In this document: positions 49,982 to 61,640 of the stretch, piece after piece
Position numbering within the stretch: position 1 is the stretch's first letter
Layout: each line of letters begins with the position of its first letter
DNA from: Sanguinoderma infundibulare
Lineage: Eukaryota > Basidiomycota > Agaricomycetes > Polyporales > Polyporaceae
DNA: 64,000 bases
Assembly (NCBI GenBank): GCA_032821775.1
Contig: JAVLRN010000011.1
Coordinates: 2,356,001 to 2,420,000, forward strand
Direction of reading: 5' to 3'
Made by a program: the position numbers and the translations under genes
The notes under the pieces: generated by a model
The model's database searches: none
Told to the model about the DNA's origin: nothing
The model's input: only the letters and a program-made list of their open reading frames with translations

Positions 49982-50856
49982 ACGTTTCTCGCGGCCGCGA
50001 CGAAGGAGGTCGAACACTCGCCCTTGCAGCTTCCTTTCGGGGCTCAAGTTCCGGACCAGTGCTGAGTTACATCTAGGATCATCTATGGTCTGGATCTTAC
50101 CGAGGTTGCGTTATCACACTCGGATTGCACATGTACGATCATCTTTGGATACCCACAGCCTATAGCATTTGGGAGCTCATTGGACTTGTACATACCGTAA
50201 CCTCTAGGAGGGTTCACTGGATTGTGTATCACATAGCACGCACTCACGGATATAGATTGCATTTTGGTTTTCTCAGTTCGGGATGATGCGCCGGAACCAG
50301 TGGTTACTCGTGTGCGCCAACTGGGTGTACGATGAAGTGATAGTCGTTACTGCTAGTGTGCCGCTTCTAGCTGTCGGATTTGGGGACAGTGGACGCCGAT
50401 TGGAATCTGAGATCTGCCTGCCACATCTCAGATCCCGTCCTGCTCGTCCTCTCGGAAAGTGCCGAGTCTGCGCATGCCATCATCGATAGCTTGACCGTGT
50501 CCTTGGCCGCGACCGTTTGAGGTACACTCTATCTGTCTTCGGGGTTATTTCTTTACTGATCACACGTGTATACTTCCAAGTGCCAGGCTTGATTATGATG
50601 CGCGGCGGTATACCAGCCAGCATCTCAAGGATGTCAGCATTGTCAGCGTCCTCAGCCGCCACCAGCCTCCGCCCCATCCAAGTGGCACACCGTCAACCCC
50701 TGCGGCGACCCACGATGGCTAGCCTCCCTTGTCCTATAAGACTGCCAGCTTCCCTCTTCCCCCTCTTCCTCGTGCCAGCTTCCCTCTTCCCCCTCTTCCC
50801 CGTAGGCCACACGTCCCGCCTTCGCTTGTCCATCTCAACTTGCTCTTTCGGTCGTC
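49982..50856. other. Intergenic, 875 bp
   Basis: Contains the K1 3' UTR and the promoter of the coiled-coil gene, including a 30-bp tandem repeat. A TATA-like CTATAAG (about 50734-50740) is about 120 bp upstream of the next ATG. No coding feature was found. Confidence 0.45.
50743..50801. repeat. 30-bp tandem duplication in the coiled-coil gene promoter
   Basis: Two back-to-back copies of a pyrimidine-rich unit beginning TGCCAGCTTCCCTCTTCC, with period 30. It lies 56-114 bp before the ATG at 50857 and makes up a CT-rich promoter tract. Confidence 0.8.
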
Positions 50857-53340
50857 ATGGCTGTCCTCTTCGATATCCTCCAGTTCGCGTACGCCCTCGT
50901 TGATTCCACCCTGACCACGGCGGCTATATCGACCATGTTCCTCCTTGCCTCGGCATTGGACAAGGCCTTCATCATGGTCACGGCTCTGCTTCGCTTGGCC
51001 ACCGTCCCCGGTAGCCCGCTCGCCGCCGTCGTCATTTTCAAGATAGGCCGTAACGTCCTGCTCTCGGCCTGCTCCTTGGTTCACTCCATCTGGCTCGCCA
51101 CATCCTCTGCCTGGCCGTTCAAGACCCTGGCGCCGTGTCTCGCTTGGGTACCGCTCCTCTTCATGCTCGCCCTCTCCCTCGTCTCCAAGTCGGGCTACAC
51201 GCTCCCCGACTTCTTCCCTTCTATCGCGGCGAAGATGGTGACCCCTCCGCCTTCGCATTTCCCCCACTCTGGCGAACTCGGAGGACGAGAGCGGCATTAC
51301 GTCGAGATGATCGAGGCACGCGACGCGATAATCGCCCGGGGGACCCAGCAGCTCCAGGCCGCGGAGCTTCTCCTTTGCGCGAAGGACGCTGTCATCGCCG
51401 AAAGGGACGCCACTATCGCCGAGAAGGAGGCGATCATCGCAGCGAACACTTCAGCAATCGTTGAGAAGGACGCGAGCATTGCCGGACTCACCAACGACCT
51501 CGACCGCATCCTGGACGACAGCGTCAAGATGCAGTCTCAATTGGACAGGAACGTCCAAGAGGCTCACGCTGCGGAGGACCGGCACAAGGTTCGTCTTCTT
51601 CCGCAGATATGGTTGCCCGTACCTAACGCTGAGTATCTCGTCTCGTAGGCCACCATCGACGCACTCGATGCCAAGTACGTGGACATCATCAAGGAGCGCG
51701 ACGCGACCGTCTCCCGGGGAATCCAGCAGCTCGAGGCTCTAGGGCTGGTCATCCGCGCGAAGGACGCCGCTGTCGCCGAGAGGGACACCACCATCTCAGG
51801 TTACGCTGCTGCCATCGTCGAGAAGGACGCGACCATTGTCCGACTCACCAAGGACGTGGACAGGAACGCCAGAGAGGCCTGCGCGATGGAGAAGCGCTAC
51901 AAGGTTCGTACCCTTCCACGCATATCGTCGTCCACAGCTAACGCTGACTCCCAGGCCACCGACGTACTTGACGCCAAGTACGTGGAGACGATCAAAGCAC
52001 GCGATACCGTGATCAAGGAGCGCGACGCGAGTATCGCCCGGAGTACCCAGCAACTCGCTGCGAACGCCGTCGCCATCGCCGAGCGGGACGCCACCATCGC
52101 GGGCTGTACTGCAACGATCGTCGAGAAGGACGCGACTATCGCCCGACTCACCAAAGACATCGACCTCTTCCTGGACGACAACGTCAAGGTACAGGTTATA
52201 TTGGACAAGAACGTCGCAGAGGCTCGCGCAGTGGAGAAGCGCCATAAGGTTCGTCTTCTTCCACGCATATGGTCGCCCGCAGCTAATGGTCAATATCTCA
52301 TACCTCATAGACCACCGTCGACGCACTGAATGCCAAGATCGTCGACCTCGAGGCTGACTTGCACGCCTCCCGCGCAAAGGCCGGCGACTTCAGCAACAAG
52401 AAGCTCTCCCTCGGCCGACAGGCCGCGGACATCGCGCACAAGAACGGGCTCATCAACTCGCTGGAAGTTGATGTCATCGAGCTCAAGAGGGAGCTCAACT
52501 TCAGCCACGGTCGCGTCGTCGAGGCAGAAGCGCGTTTGGCTGCGCAAGCATCGACGATCGACGGCCTGCACGCCGAGCGGGATGCAACCGCGCAATCTGC
52601 TAAGGCACAAGCTGAGGTGAGTAGCATTTGCCAGTGTAAGCGTTTCATCCTCGTACTGATACACGACGTAGCTTATCGAACAGCTCGAGGCCAAGGTGGA
52701 GGTGTACAAACAAAAGGCCGCCGACCGCTCGTTTGTCTTGAAGCACCTTCCGCCGGTCGTTGAGACGTCCGAGGACACGTTCAAGGTCGAATGCTTGACG
52801 CGCGAGTTGGGTACGGTCAAGCAGGCCCTGGCCGCGAGCAAGGGCCGGCTGTCGGCCACTAGGAAGGACCTGCGCGAGGCCACCAGGCTCAAGCAGAAAT
52901 TCGAGAAGTGCGCCGAGGTTGGCGCAGCCCGCGTTCTCCAGCTCGAGAAGGAGCTCGACGAGCAGAAGGAGGTGGCGGAGATGGCGGAGGTCAACCGCGA
53001 CATCTTCCGCTCCAACATCAAGAAGCTGACAGCCGAGCTCGAGAAGACGCAGGTCAAGGTACCCGTCGCCCAGAAGCCGCTCCCCCAACTACGTCTCCCT
53101 TCCGCGGACGTAGAAGACGACGTCTTTAGCGCGATGACGCCGGCCACCACCTCCACCCCGCTTCGAGCGAAGGCGAGGACGCTGTTTTGCGTCCCCTTTC
53201 TGGATTCCAAGTCCGCCTTGAAGGGCTCCCGGCGGCCCCTGGCTGACATCACGTCTTCCGTCGCGAACTCAGACGGGGTGCGCCAGTCCGGATCCGGGTC
53301 CCGCGTTGCTCACAAGGCGCCCTCAGTTTCGTCGAAGTGA
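50857..53340 (+). CDS. Membrane-anchored coiled-coil protein with tandemly duplicated exons
   Basis: About 750 residues. The N-terminus from ATG 50857 has several hydrophobic helices (AVLFDILQFAYALVDS, ISTMFLLASAL, LAPCLAWVPLLFMLALSLV), consistent with membrane insertion. The rest is almost continuous coiled coil, then a Ser/Thr-rich tail with SRRPLADITSS. The coiled coil is built from repeated units, for example AERDATIAEKEAII, AERDTTISGYAAAIVEKD and AERDATIAGCTATIVEKD, each on its own phase-0 exon. It could tether an organelle or serve as scaffold; this is inference, as no named family was recognised. It is co-oriented with kinase K1. The basic/PLADIT tail faintly recalls cell-cycle-regulated motifs but proves nothing. 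Confidence 0.78.
51280..52310 (+). repeat. Tandem exon-intron duplication inside the coiled-coil gene
   Basis: Three homologous units: the end of exon 1 (to 51588) with intron 51589-51648, exon 2 51649-51903 with intron 51904-51954, and exon 3 51955-52248 with intron 52249-52310. All three introns start GTTCGT and share CTAACGCT/AGCTAA-type internal sequence. Each exon ends in codons for (H/Y)K, and exons 2-4 begin with a T-x-DAL-type motif, so whole exon-plus-intron units were copied. Confidence 0.85.
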
Positions 53341-54431
53341 CCACGCCAATCCCCCATCGCCCAAACCCCAGTCCTCTTGCGCCGCGCTTCGGTGTCGCGC
53401 TTCTAGCCTCACGTCTCTCGGCGTGCCGCTAGCATGGACACATTTTGTATCGTCTCGGTTGCTATCTTCCTAGTTGCTAGATTTACGATACGAATCTTCG
53501 TCGTAATTTCTACGTTATGTCTGCTTACCCTTATTAGCTGTACTTTGGTTCTAATTCCTACATTATCCCCTCAGTTCCCGCCCTCGAGCGTAATGTGATA
53601 CCTAGCATACGATACGATACCCCGAGGATACTCCATATAATCGAATTCCGGTTTACTCATTGCTGCATCTTGCCATTCGATACGGGTGTCGGATCTCATC
53701 CAGATCGCACGCTCGTTCGATCCTTTTGGTCCTCTTTCGTCACTACTTCCAACGATCTCAGCTCTGCAATTTTTTTCAGTGCAATGAGTGAGCATCATTG
53801 CAAATTCTCAAGCAAGCTCTTGCACAAATGTGTTCAGGTTCGTGGCTTCGTTCTGCCCAAGTAGTAAAACGACAAGGAAGCGTTTGCTTGCATACTACTC
53901 CAACAGTCTTTTGTGGTATTAAGTACAGCTACGGGTACACATTATCCGTGGGGTTAAACTAGCCAGCAATGAGAGGCGAATGTCAAGAGCGAACGTCCAA
54001 ACACCATCAACTCGCCCGGTCTTTTGACTTCTTGATCGGCCAGCTCCCACCAAATCCATACCGCGACGACAGCGACCCGAAGACGCTCTCGTAATCCTTC
54101 CCTCCAGACTGCCGCTCCCCCCTCTTCTCCTCCCGGACTCTGGTCGACTGCGTCTCGCGGTCCTTCTGCCGTTTCTCCTTCGTCGAGGGCACGGGGGTCG
54201 AGACGGAAAGGCGTACTAGTCAGTGGTGCCAATAATGATATGTGATATAATACAGTGCAAGGTTCGAGAATCAGACGATGCTGAGGCAAATCATGATGCT
54301 GATAACAGTAAAATGAGGAGGAGAGAAGAAGAGAGGAAATGATGAAATCAGGAATGGAGATGAGGAGAGGAGCCCGAAGGTAATAAAGGCACAGCAGGCC
54401 ACCACGATGCCGCCAGTATACCTGACACCCG
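53341..54431. other. Convergent intergenic region, 1.1 kb
   Basis: This lies between the coiled-coil gene and the C2H2 gene. A minus-strand frame at 54007-54230 (PSTKEKRQKDRE ... DYESVFGSLSSRYGFGG) looks like the last exon of a small protein. A hydrophobic frame just upstream (YTGGIVVACCAFITFG, about 54370-54425) could be its membrane segment, but no ATG or clean splice joins them, so no gene is called. Confidence 0.4.
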
Positions 54432-56017
54432 TTACGAGTAAAGGAATGCCAGGTTTGTCCTCCGCTCCTTGAGCTCAGCAGACAGTACGCCCAGGCTCGG
54501 GGTGTAGTAGCCTGGGTGCAACCCTAGCCCCGCGTTGAGCATGTTCGTCTGCTCACGCGTATTTGACGGAGGTACGGGAAGCATGAGCGCGCTCGGATCG
54601 ACCATCCCGTCAATTACAACAGGGAGTGAGGGCGGTGGCGGGGCGAGGAAGGCGTCGTCGAACGAGAGACCCGGCTCGCTGCTCACGAGCTTGGGCGCGG
54701 CCGACCACAGGTTCCTCGTCACCATATACGGCACCGGGGGCACCTGGCCAGGGACGCGGAGAGTCAGCGCGCTCGGGTCAATCGTGCCGTCAAACACAAC
54801 AGGGAATGAGGGCGGTGGTGGTGATGGCGGTGGCGAAGGGGAGAGGAGAGCATCGTTGAAGGAAAAGTCCAGTCCGTTGCTCTCGGATTCGGACTCCAGC
54901 GCAGCCGACCACATTGACACGCCCGTCGTAGCCATCTCCGGCACCGGGCTCCGCTGCAATAGAGAGACAGATTGGAAGTGCTTGGAGAAGAGCGGGTGGA
55001 ATCTGCCAACGGCTGACTTCTCGATCGCCGTCCGGACGCTGAGCTGCCCGTTGGCGAGCGAGCTGATGTTCAGCGCGGGGACCGGCGGGCAGTACGGCGA
55101 CGGGTAAGCTGCCGCGAACACATCTAAGGAGTCAGCGAACTCGTCATCGTCGTCGTCGTCGTCCTCCTCCGGGTCAACCACGGGCGTGCTTGACGTCTGG
55201 CGAGTGTGCTTGGGGTAGATGCCTGCAGAACTGGGGAGTGGGAAGTTGCCCGATGGATAGGGCGCACCTAATACTTCGAGCTCCCTCGTGAGCTTCTCCT
55301 TGTCAGAAAAGAGCTCCTTGATGTGCATCCACTCGGCCATCGCGTTGTCCTTGACGTCATCCGGAAAGAATATGATGGCGTGGCCCTCCCGGTTGAAACT
55401 ACGGCTCCCTTTCCGTGTCGACGGCCCATCTGCTGCGTTTGACTCGGACTTGCCCTCCTCGTGTACTTTTTTATGTATGGAGAGACTTCTGATACTGCGG
55501 TACCGTGCAGAGCAGGCCCCAGCGGTCCCGTCTGGATCGGTCCAGGTATGAGGACATTTGTGCTTGTGAGCAGGATCGCTAAAAGAGTGCACAACGTCAG
55601 CGACCGTCCACAGACAAGAAAGACCCAACCTGACACTCACTGTGCCTTCTCGAGGTGCTTTCGTTTATTATTTTCGTTGCGGAAGCCAACGCCGGCTTCC
55701 TTGCAGCCAGGCTCATCGCAGAAAAAATTGCTAGACGCGCCAATTAGCCAAGATGGTGAGGAGGGTGACAGTGGTTACGCACTACTTATCATGTGTCTTT
55801 AAATGCCGACTGAAGTCGCTTCGACGACCGACGGACTCGTCACAATCTGGAAATGTACAAAAACACTGGGTACGACAACGACGGGTCAATGGACGTGGAT
55901 GGAGCCGAGAGGTGCATGACATACGCGTACGCTCGGGGCGTCGTTTGAATCCGTTTTGGAGAAAACGACAGCCTTCCGGGGACGAGAATGCGAGTCGGAG
56001 TTGCGAATTGGCGCCAT
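54432..56017 (-). CDS. C2H2 zinc-finger transcription factor with three N-terminal fingers
   Basis: Start ATG 56017 (MAPIRNSDSHSRPRK). Spliced exons reveal finger 1 CFCTFPDCDESVGRRSDF...HLKTH, finger 2 FFCDEPGCKEAGVGFRNENN...HLEKAH and finger 3 CPHTWTDPDGTAGAC...IHKKVH. Each finger is interrupted or bordered by an intron. After them come a Ser/Lys-rich linker, an acidic run (EEDDDDDDDEF) and a Pro-rich C-terminal half of about 250 residues with an internal duplication. Likely a nuclear DNA-binding regulator of about 460 residues; the acidic and Pro-rich parts could be activation regions (inference). Finger 1 is found only when an intron with donor GTACGC and acceptor TACCCAG (near 55870) is removed. 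No regulatory target is evident. Confidence 0.82.
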
Positions 56018-56151
56018 AATGTGTGATCCGGAGGGTGTATGAGTGGCTTCGGAGGAGTTAGAGTGAGGAGGGAGGGAGAGATGTCGGGAGGTGAGGGCAG
56101 GCGGCTTGGGACGTTCGGGGGTGCCTTTAAAACAGCCACAGGACGCCTCGC

Positions 56152-56158
56152 TTTATAG
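56152..56158 (-). promoter_or_regulatory. TATA-box candidate for the C2H2 gene
   Basis: Reading CTATAAAG on the minus strand, about 135 bp upstream of the 56017 ATG; the position fits a core promoter with a short leader. Confidence 0.4.
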
Positions 56159-57378
56159 CTGTCCGTCCTGGTGCGGATTGCCTCTCGATTGCTGTCTCGC
56201 CTAGCACAGATTGTTTTTCGTCATATATAGCAGTTGGCAATCAGTACCAAATAACCACACCTTGTAGGCGCAACGACCGCCGCGTGTCCTACCGTACATG
56301 GCAATTGCGACCAGCGGTGTTTGCTAGTGTTGTCTGTTGGGATGTGCCAGTGTTTTTCAGTTTATTGTTCTCCTCTCTCGACTAATTCTAGACGACAGAT
56401 CCTCCGTGCACGTTGGGCCGCTATCCGTACTGCCGCTGGCAACCCTCCGTAGCGACGTCTGTGGATGCGGAGGGGCTCGATGGCATACGTTACTCGGTCG
56501 AGCACTTGTCCTTGACTCCGTGGACCGCAACGACCGTTCTCTGATTACATCACCAGATTAGCTTGGAAAGGTCACACCGCTTAGATTAGGGTCGTGAGAG
56601 TAACCTTGCGAACCCTGGCGGATCATACATACGTGCGCATTGTTAACAAGGACCTTCCCTTGGCTTTGGCGTGGTGAGTCGGGGAGGCTCGGCCTGTCAT
56701 GGAAGGCTGCAACGCTTGTCATTCTACACAATGCGAAGGTCCGTAGTGTGACCTTTATGTAATTTGCGCCGAGTGAGCGCTGACGGCCACGCAGAATATT
56801 ATTTCAAGGGTTATCTCACCTTCTTGAAGGTACTAGTAATCCAGAATCGGGATTCGATCAGTATTCTGCCCTTTTCGGTTGCGCTGTCCCAATTGACTTC
56901 CAACAGTAGCCGAGGATTCAGACGCAGCGAAATGTGGGGAATAAACTGATAGCGGGGATTGCGGTCGTCGGTCGTTGAGGACAAGCCTTATGACGACGAG
57001 ACAGGAATGACGCTCGCGCACACTTGATCGAATTTGGGGTGCGGGGTTTCCCGGCTCGATCGAGATCCCAAGTCAAAGCTATTGCCAATGCCATTATCTT
57101 GCTCATTGTGCACCACGAGTACGTATGGTGCAACGACGACCGTAAGGAGAGTCGGGACACTTGGAACATTCACGACGCCAACGCCCAATATTCCGCCCCA
57201 ACACAACCTTGGAATTTGACCGTAAGCGGTGCCTTGTTGCGAACATATTCCCGCAGGAAAATGTTGGGAAAAGCGTTTTTGTTCCCATAAGTCGTTTGCT
57301 GTTCTTCTAGCCACAGAGTATACGCCGCTTTGACGGACGATAGACGCATCTACCAACCATTTTCTGGTCGGGAATAGG

Positions 57379-57573
57379 ATGACGAGATGGACCATGTCCG
57401 GTCATTTTCATGGACTGTCCGTAGACGCAATATTGGGATATGCCCATCGTGATGGCTACTTCCGTGCCTGGTACGTAACGGCCATCATTGACGCAAACGG
57501 TCCTATGCAATCTGAACTCAGTGCTCCATACGATGGGCGCACTGCCCGCCGCGACATGCTCCTCCGCATGTAG
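57379..57573 (+). CDS. Doubtful short hypothetical ORF (64 aa)
   Basis: A 64-codon frame from a true ATG, MTRWTMSGHFHGLSVDA, with well-mixed composition (HRDGYFRAWYVTAIID, RTARRDMLLRM) that reads more like a domain exon than random sequence. There is no recognised family, no signal peptide and no promoter evidence. It could equally be a chance frame or a relic. Confidence 0.22.
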   Translation: MTRWTMSGHFHGLSVDAILGYAHRDGYFRAWYVTAIIDANGPMQSELSAPYDGRTARRDMLLRM

Positions 57574-58150
57574 GCCGTTGTCCGACACACCTATGATCAA
57601 GCACATCCGCTGCAACTGTTTCCGCCGTGTAGAAATGTTCGCTCGCCGTAGTTCTGGGTAAAGGAGAAATGAATTGAAGGAATCGCCGCAATTAATATAT
57701 ACAATCTGAATCCTGCTGCAATGATGATGAGGTAACCGCGGTCGGATATGGTTTGGTGCACCGGACAACTCGAACTTGGAGAGAGAACAGAGACATACGT
57801 TCCGAGACGCAGAGACTCAAGAGGAGCTAGAGATCCGAGACTGGCAGATCAAAGTATCCTGGATATACACGAGAGACCGGAGATGTCAAACCACGGACTG
57901 ACCAGATGATCCAATACCCAGATAACATGAGTTTCCAGAGCGAAGAGACGAATATTCAACCGAGACGCGCAGAGCCGAGATGCACTTGTGGGTTGGCGTT
58001 GGATGGACGAAGACGAAACGGAGACCAAGAATGTGTGCACTCGAAGCGAGTCAGACAATTGCTGCTAGAAGGAAGCCAGTGGGCGTGTGGTGTGGTGGGA
58101 GGATGAGCTTGAATGCGCTGCTGTTCAGCAGCTACGGGCGAGTTGATTGT

Positions 58151-61001
58151 TCAGTTGGCGAACGCGGCTGACGCACGCTTCTCATGGCGATAGGCAGGGT
58201 TGAACCATCCCTTGACCACGCCCATGAGCTTCTTCACCCACGGCTTGGATAGGGACGACGAGAATGGGTCGTCAGAGGCGCTGACGCTCGTCTTCCCAGC
58301 GGAGAAATACGAGTCCACGTGTGTCTTGCTCGTCATCGTCGAACTGTTGGGGTCGGTCGAGATACCGTGCGCGGAGGCCGTCGAGCCGACCATGGTCGCA
58401 GAGCAGTCCCAGGACGCGAGAACTCTCGGGGAAGCTGCCGACTTGGAGGAGCGGGGTACGTCTGCAAACAGACTGACCTCCGAGAGCGGAATGCTCTCGG
58501 ACCACTTGAAGGGTGAGGCGGCCGAGGGCGAAGGGGTGTTCCCAGAAACCACGCCAGGAATGCGTTTTACAGGCGTGCTCGTGGTAGGCACGACAGCCGA
58601 CGCGGCGCTGGCGCGAACGAGCAAAGCCTGCTGGAAATCGGACAAAAGGATCTCTGAGTCCGCGCTTGACGAGTCCGAAACTGCACCCGTAGCAGTGGTT
58701 TCCGCAGAAAGGTCCATGGCGTCTACCTCAGAACGACTGTCATAGCCCGTGGACGGGGCCGGTCGTCGGGAGAAGGATGAGAATGCGCTTGAGGGCACGG
58801 GGCCATACATCCCAGGCACCCTGCCCGCCCTGAAGCACCGAGCGAGGTTAGAGCACATGGACGAGTCATCGATCTCCTCTTCATAATCCGAGTGGATGCT
58901 TCCGTGCACAGACGGGTGGCGCACGCCGAGGTTCGGGACTTCGTAGGGCTTCTGGAGGTTCGGCAGCGATGAGAGCCGGGGGCACATCGCGAATGCGTTC
59001 CCAGGCGACTCGACGGGCCATCCGAAGCCCTCCAGGATCGCCGGGGCCGGTGTCCACTCAGGCGATCCCATATAGAGGTCGGTGGTGGACATGGAGGACT
59101 GAAGGTGATCGGCAGAAACGTAGTGGAAGAACGGGTAGGGCGCATCGTCCCTCGAGTACGGATCGCCAAGGTGGAGTTTCTTCATCTCCTTCGATATCTG
59201 GGGTTATCCACCAGTGAGCACGATGATACAGGAGAGCACCAAGAGAAACCCACAGGAGGTATGTCGTCGAGGCTGGTGACGAGGAGAGGAGCCTCCTCGT
59301 TGAGCGCGACGGCGTCCCAATCACTGCAGCCCATGTCTGGTGAGCGGAAGACATGAACAGAGAATGCGATGTACATACATGCCGTCAAACCATGGGTGGG
59401 CTTTGATCTCGTCCCAACCCGCGCGCAGATCGGGATCCCTCTCCAAGAACTGCGCTAACGGAGTCAGCAACTGGACCTCTGGAACAACGTCCCTTGTGGC
59501 ACGTACCCTATGAAGGAGATGCAGGACCTCCTCGCTCAAGTGCGGGGCCACCCTGAGCGGCGCTTCGAGGATGCAAGTCATCGGATCGTACTCCTCGTCG
59601 TCATCGTGCCGTAACCCAAACGGCAACTAACACGAGAAGATGGTCAGCAAGAGAAAGACACAATATCGACATCGACGTGCCTTCTGATGAAGAATCTCGA
59701 ACAAGATGATCCCGACCGACCAGATATCTGCGGAATACGAATACCAGCCGTCGTTGCTGTCTTCGCCCCACATTTCCGGCGCCATGTAGTTCGGCGTGCC
59801 CGCGAAGAGCTTCGTCTTGTCCCCGCCCCCCGCTTCACGGTGGGCCTCCGGGTCGAAGTCCTCAGGGAGCTCCCAGTCAGGGACCCCCGCGACGCGCCAC
59901 GGCTGCGCTTCGACTGGCCGACCGAACGTGTGACAGAGTCCGAAGTCGGTGAGGATGAAGTCGCCCTGGTCGTTCAGAAGGATGTTCTCCGGCTTGAGGT
60001 CCCGGTGCATGATCCGCTTGTTGTGGAGGCTCTCCACCGCCACGATCTGGCAGTTTGTCAGCGGGGCTGCACGCGGCCAAACTGTCGAGCATGAACGTAC
60101 AAGCTGGGCGATGCGGAGGCGAGCTTCAGCCTCCGAGTAAGCCCGGGGTTCATACATCTTGTCCTTGAGGTCCCCATTGGCGTAAAACGGCTGATAACAA
60201 TGTCAGCCTAGGCTCCCATCCGTCCTCGATGAAAGGCGAGCACTCACGAAAACGAAGATGAAATTGTCCTCCGTCTCGAAGGAGGCCTGCAAGTCGATGA
60301 TGAATGGGCTTCCCTTCATTGCCTGCATCGCATACTGCGACGTGAAGATGTTGCCGAACTGAGCCTCCGGAAGCGCGGCCTTGGGTACGGCCTTGACAGC
60401 GTACGGCTTCCTGTCGCGACGGCCAATGGCGAGGAACACGACGCCTTCGGCGCCGTCACCGAGCTTGCACAGGAAAATGTAGTCGTCTGGACTGGGTTCT
60501 CCACGAACGTCATCAATGGTGTCGTCAGAGAGGGAGGCGGCGAAAGCTGAGGACAATCGCGCGAGCGTCTCGTCGATCGACGAGAGCGTGGGAGTGAATG
60601 CGAGGCTGGGTACCAGAGGGCTGCATTCTCCGCTGGTCCGAGGAGTGACATATGGCAACGCGTTCGTCGGAACAACAGTCTGTGAACTGGTGCGAGTCCC
60701 ATAATCTCGGACGTCACGGTCCTCGACGATTGGGGCGGACTCGACATCCTGCTTGAGCTGGTCAGGATTTGATGGTCCACAACGGCACCAGGAAGACATT
60801 ACGCACCGCACGCAACTTCTCACTATGGACCTCATCCTCTGCCACTTGCCTGGGAACGTCCTTGGACACGCCGTGACCTCCGGGCCGTGAAGCGCGCCGA
60901 TCCTTCTTGAAGGAGAACCTGCTGCTGAGCCGCCGTGACAAAGCTACAGGGTCGACCTTGGGCTTGCCCTTGTTCCCCCATTGGAGAGCCTTGAAGAACA
61001 T
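58151..61001 (-). CDS. Serine/threonine protein kinase K2, paralogue of K1, with altered alpha-C residue
   Basis: About 800 residues from ATG 61001 (MFFKALQWGNKGK). A basic N-terminal region precedes a kinase domain: Gly loop LGDGAEGVVF, YAVKAVPK, alpha-C region FTSQYAMQAM, HRDLKPENILLN, DFGLCHTFG, then a long activation segment with QPWRVAG and LFAGTPNYMAPE, WYSYSADIWSVGIILFEIL and AHPWFDGM. The C-terminal part shares DDAPYPFF with kinase K1 and ends in a basic amphipathic stretch (VKKLMGVVKGWF). K, HRD and DFG are intact, but the residue matching the alpha-C glutamate of K1 is serine. It may still be active with an altered switch, or be regulatory. It is oriented opposite to K1, about 8 kb away. 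Several introns of 50-65 nt. Confidence 0.88.
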
Positions 61002-61640
61002 GGTCGCCTTGAGTGGTTGATGAACGAGGTGGGGCAAGGGCGACGCGGTGGAAGACCGTGGGCAGAAGGGAAGCAATGGAATGGGGAACAAGCAGACTTC
61101 AGCGTAGATGTAGGGACGAGCGGCGGTAAGCTCTGTGGGCTTGCCACAGGGCTGACTGGAAGCTGGCCATTGAATCGGATTTGGCGGTCGCGATCGAGAC
61201 TGGGGAAGCCCAGTATCGTGTCAGGCTCCTGGTAGCCTCGAAGGACGCAATCCATGATGATCTTAGCATAAGATCAGTCAGTATTTCCAACGCTAGAAGC
61301 ATAGAAATCACCTCTCCAGAGCTCAGGTGGGGGTCTCGGCGCGATGTGGAGGAAGAGATGAATGAGAGCAAAAGATGTCAGCGCGCTTGGCAACAGCGGG
61401 CGCTTCGTTTACTATATTTGGAGCAGGGGCGGCTTCCACATAAGTAAGTGTCTACATGACGCAATTCTTACGTTAGGACACTCCAAACATCCATTTTGTA
61501 TTCTATGTCCTGAAAGATCGAGTACTATAGCAGGGAGATATCAAACGGAGATAGCAGCATGGTGCTCTGAGGGCCGTCTGTGCGAGACATAAAAAGGGAG
61601 AGAAGTGCGCTAAAACGAACGGGAGAGAATAAGATTAACT
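61002..61640. other. Intergenic, 639 bp
   Basis: Promoter of kinase K2 and 3' UTR of the ABC transporter, both minus strand. No coding feature was seen. Confidence 0.45.

Larger units (their letters stand above)
56018..58150. other. Intergenic region, 2.1 kb
   Basis: This lies between the C2H2 gene start and the kinase K2 stop, both on the minus strand. Apart from one low-confidence short ORF listed separately, no supported gene is visible. Several overlapping frames at 56990-57770 have no recognised domain. Confidence 0.45.

Noticed and set aside
54240..54290. T-loop-like GGTTCGAGAATC as part of a tRNA gene.
   Set aside because: The flanking bases do not form the T stem and no acceptor, D or anticodon arm is found nearby.
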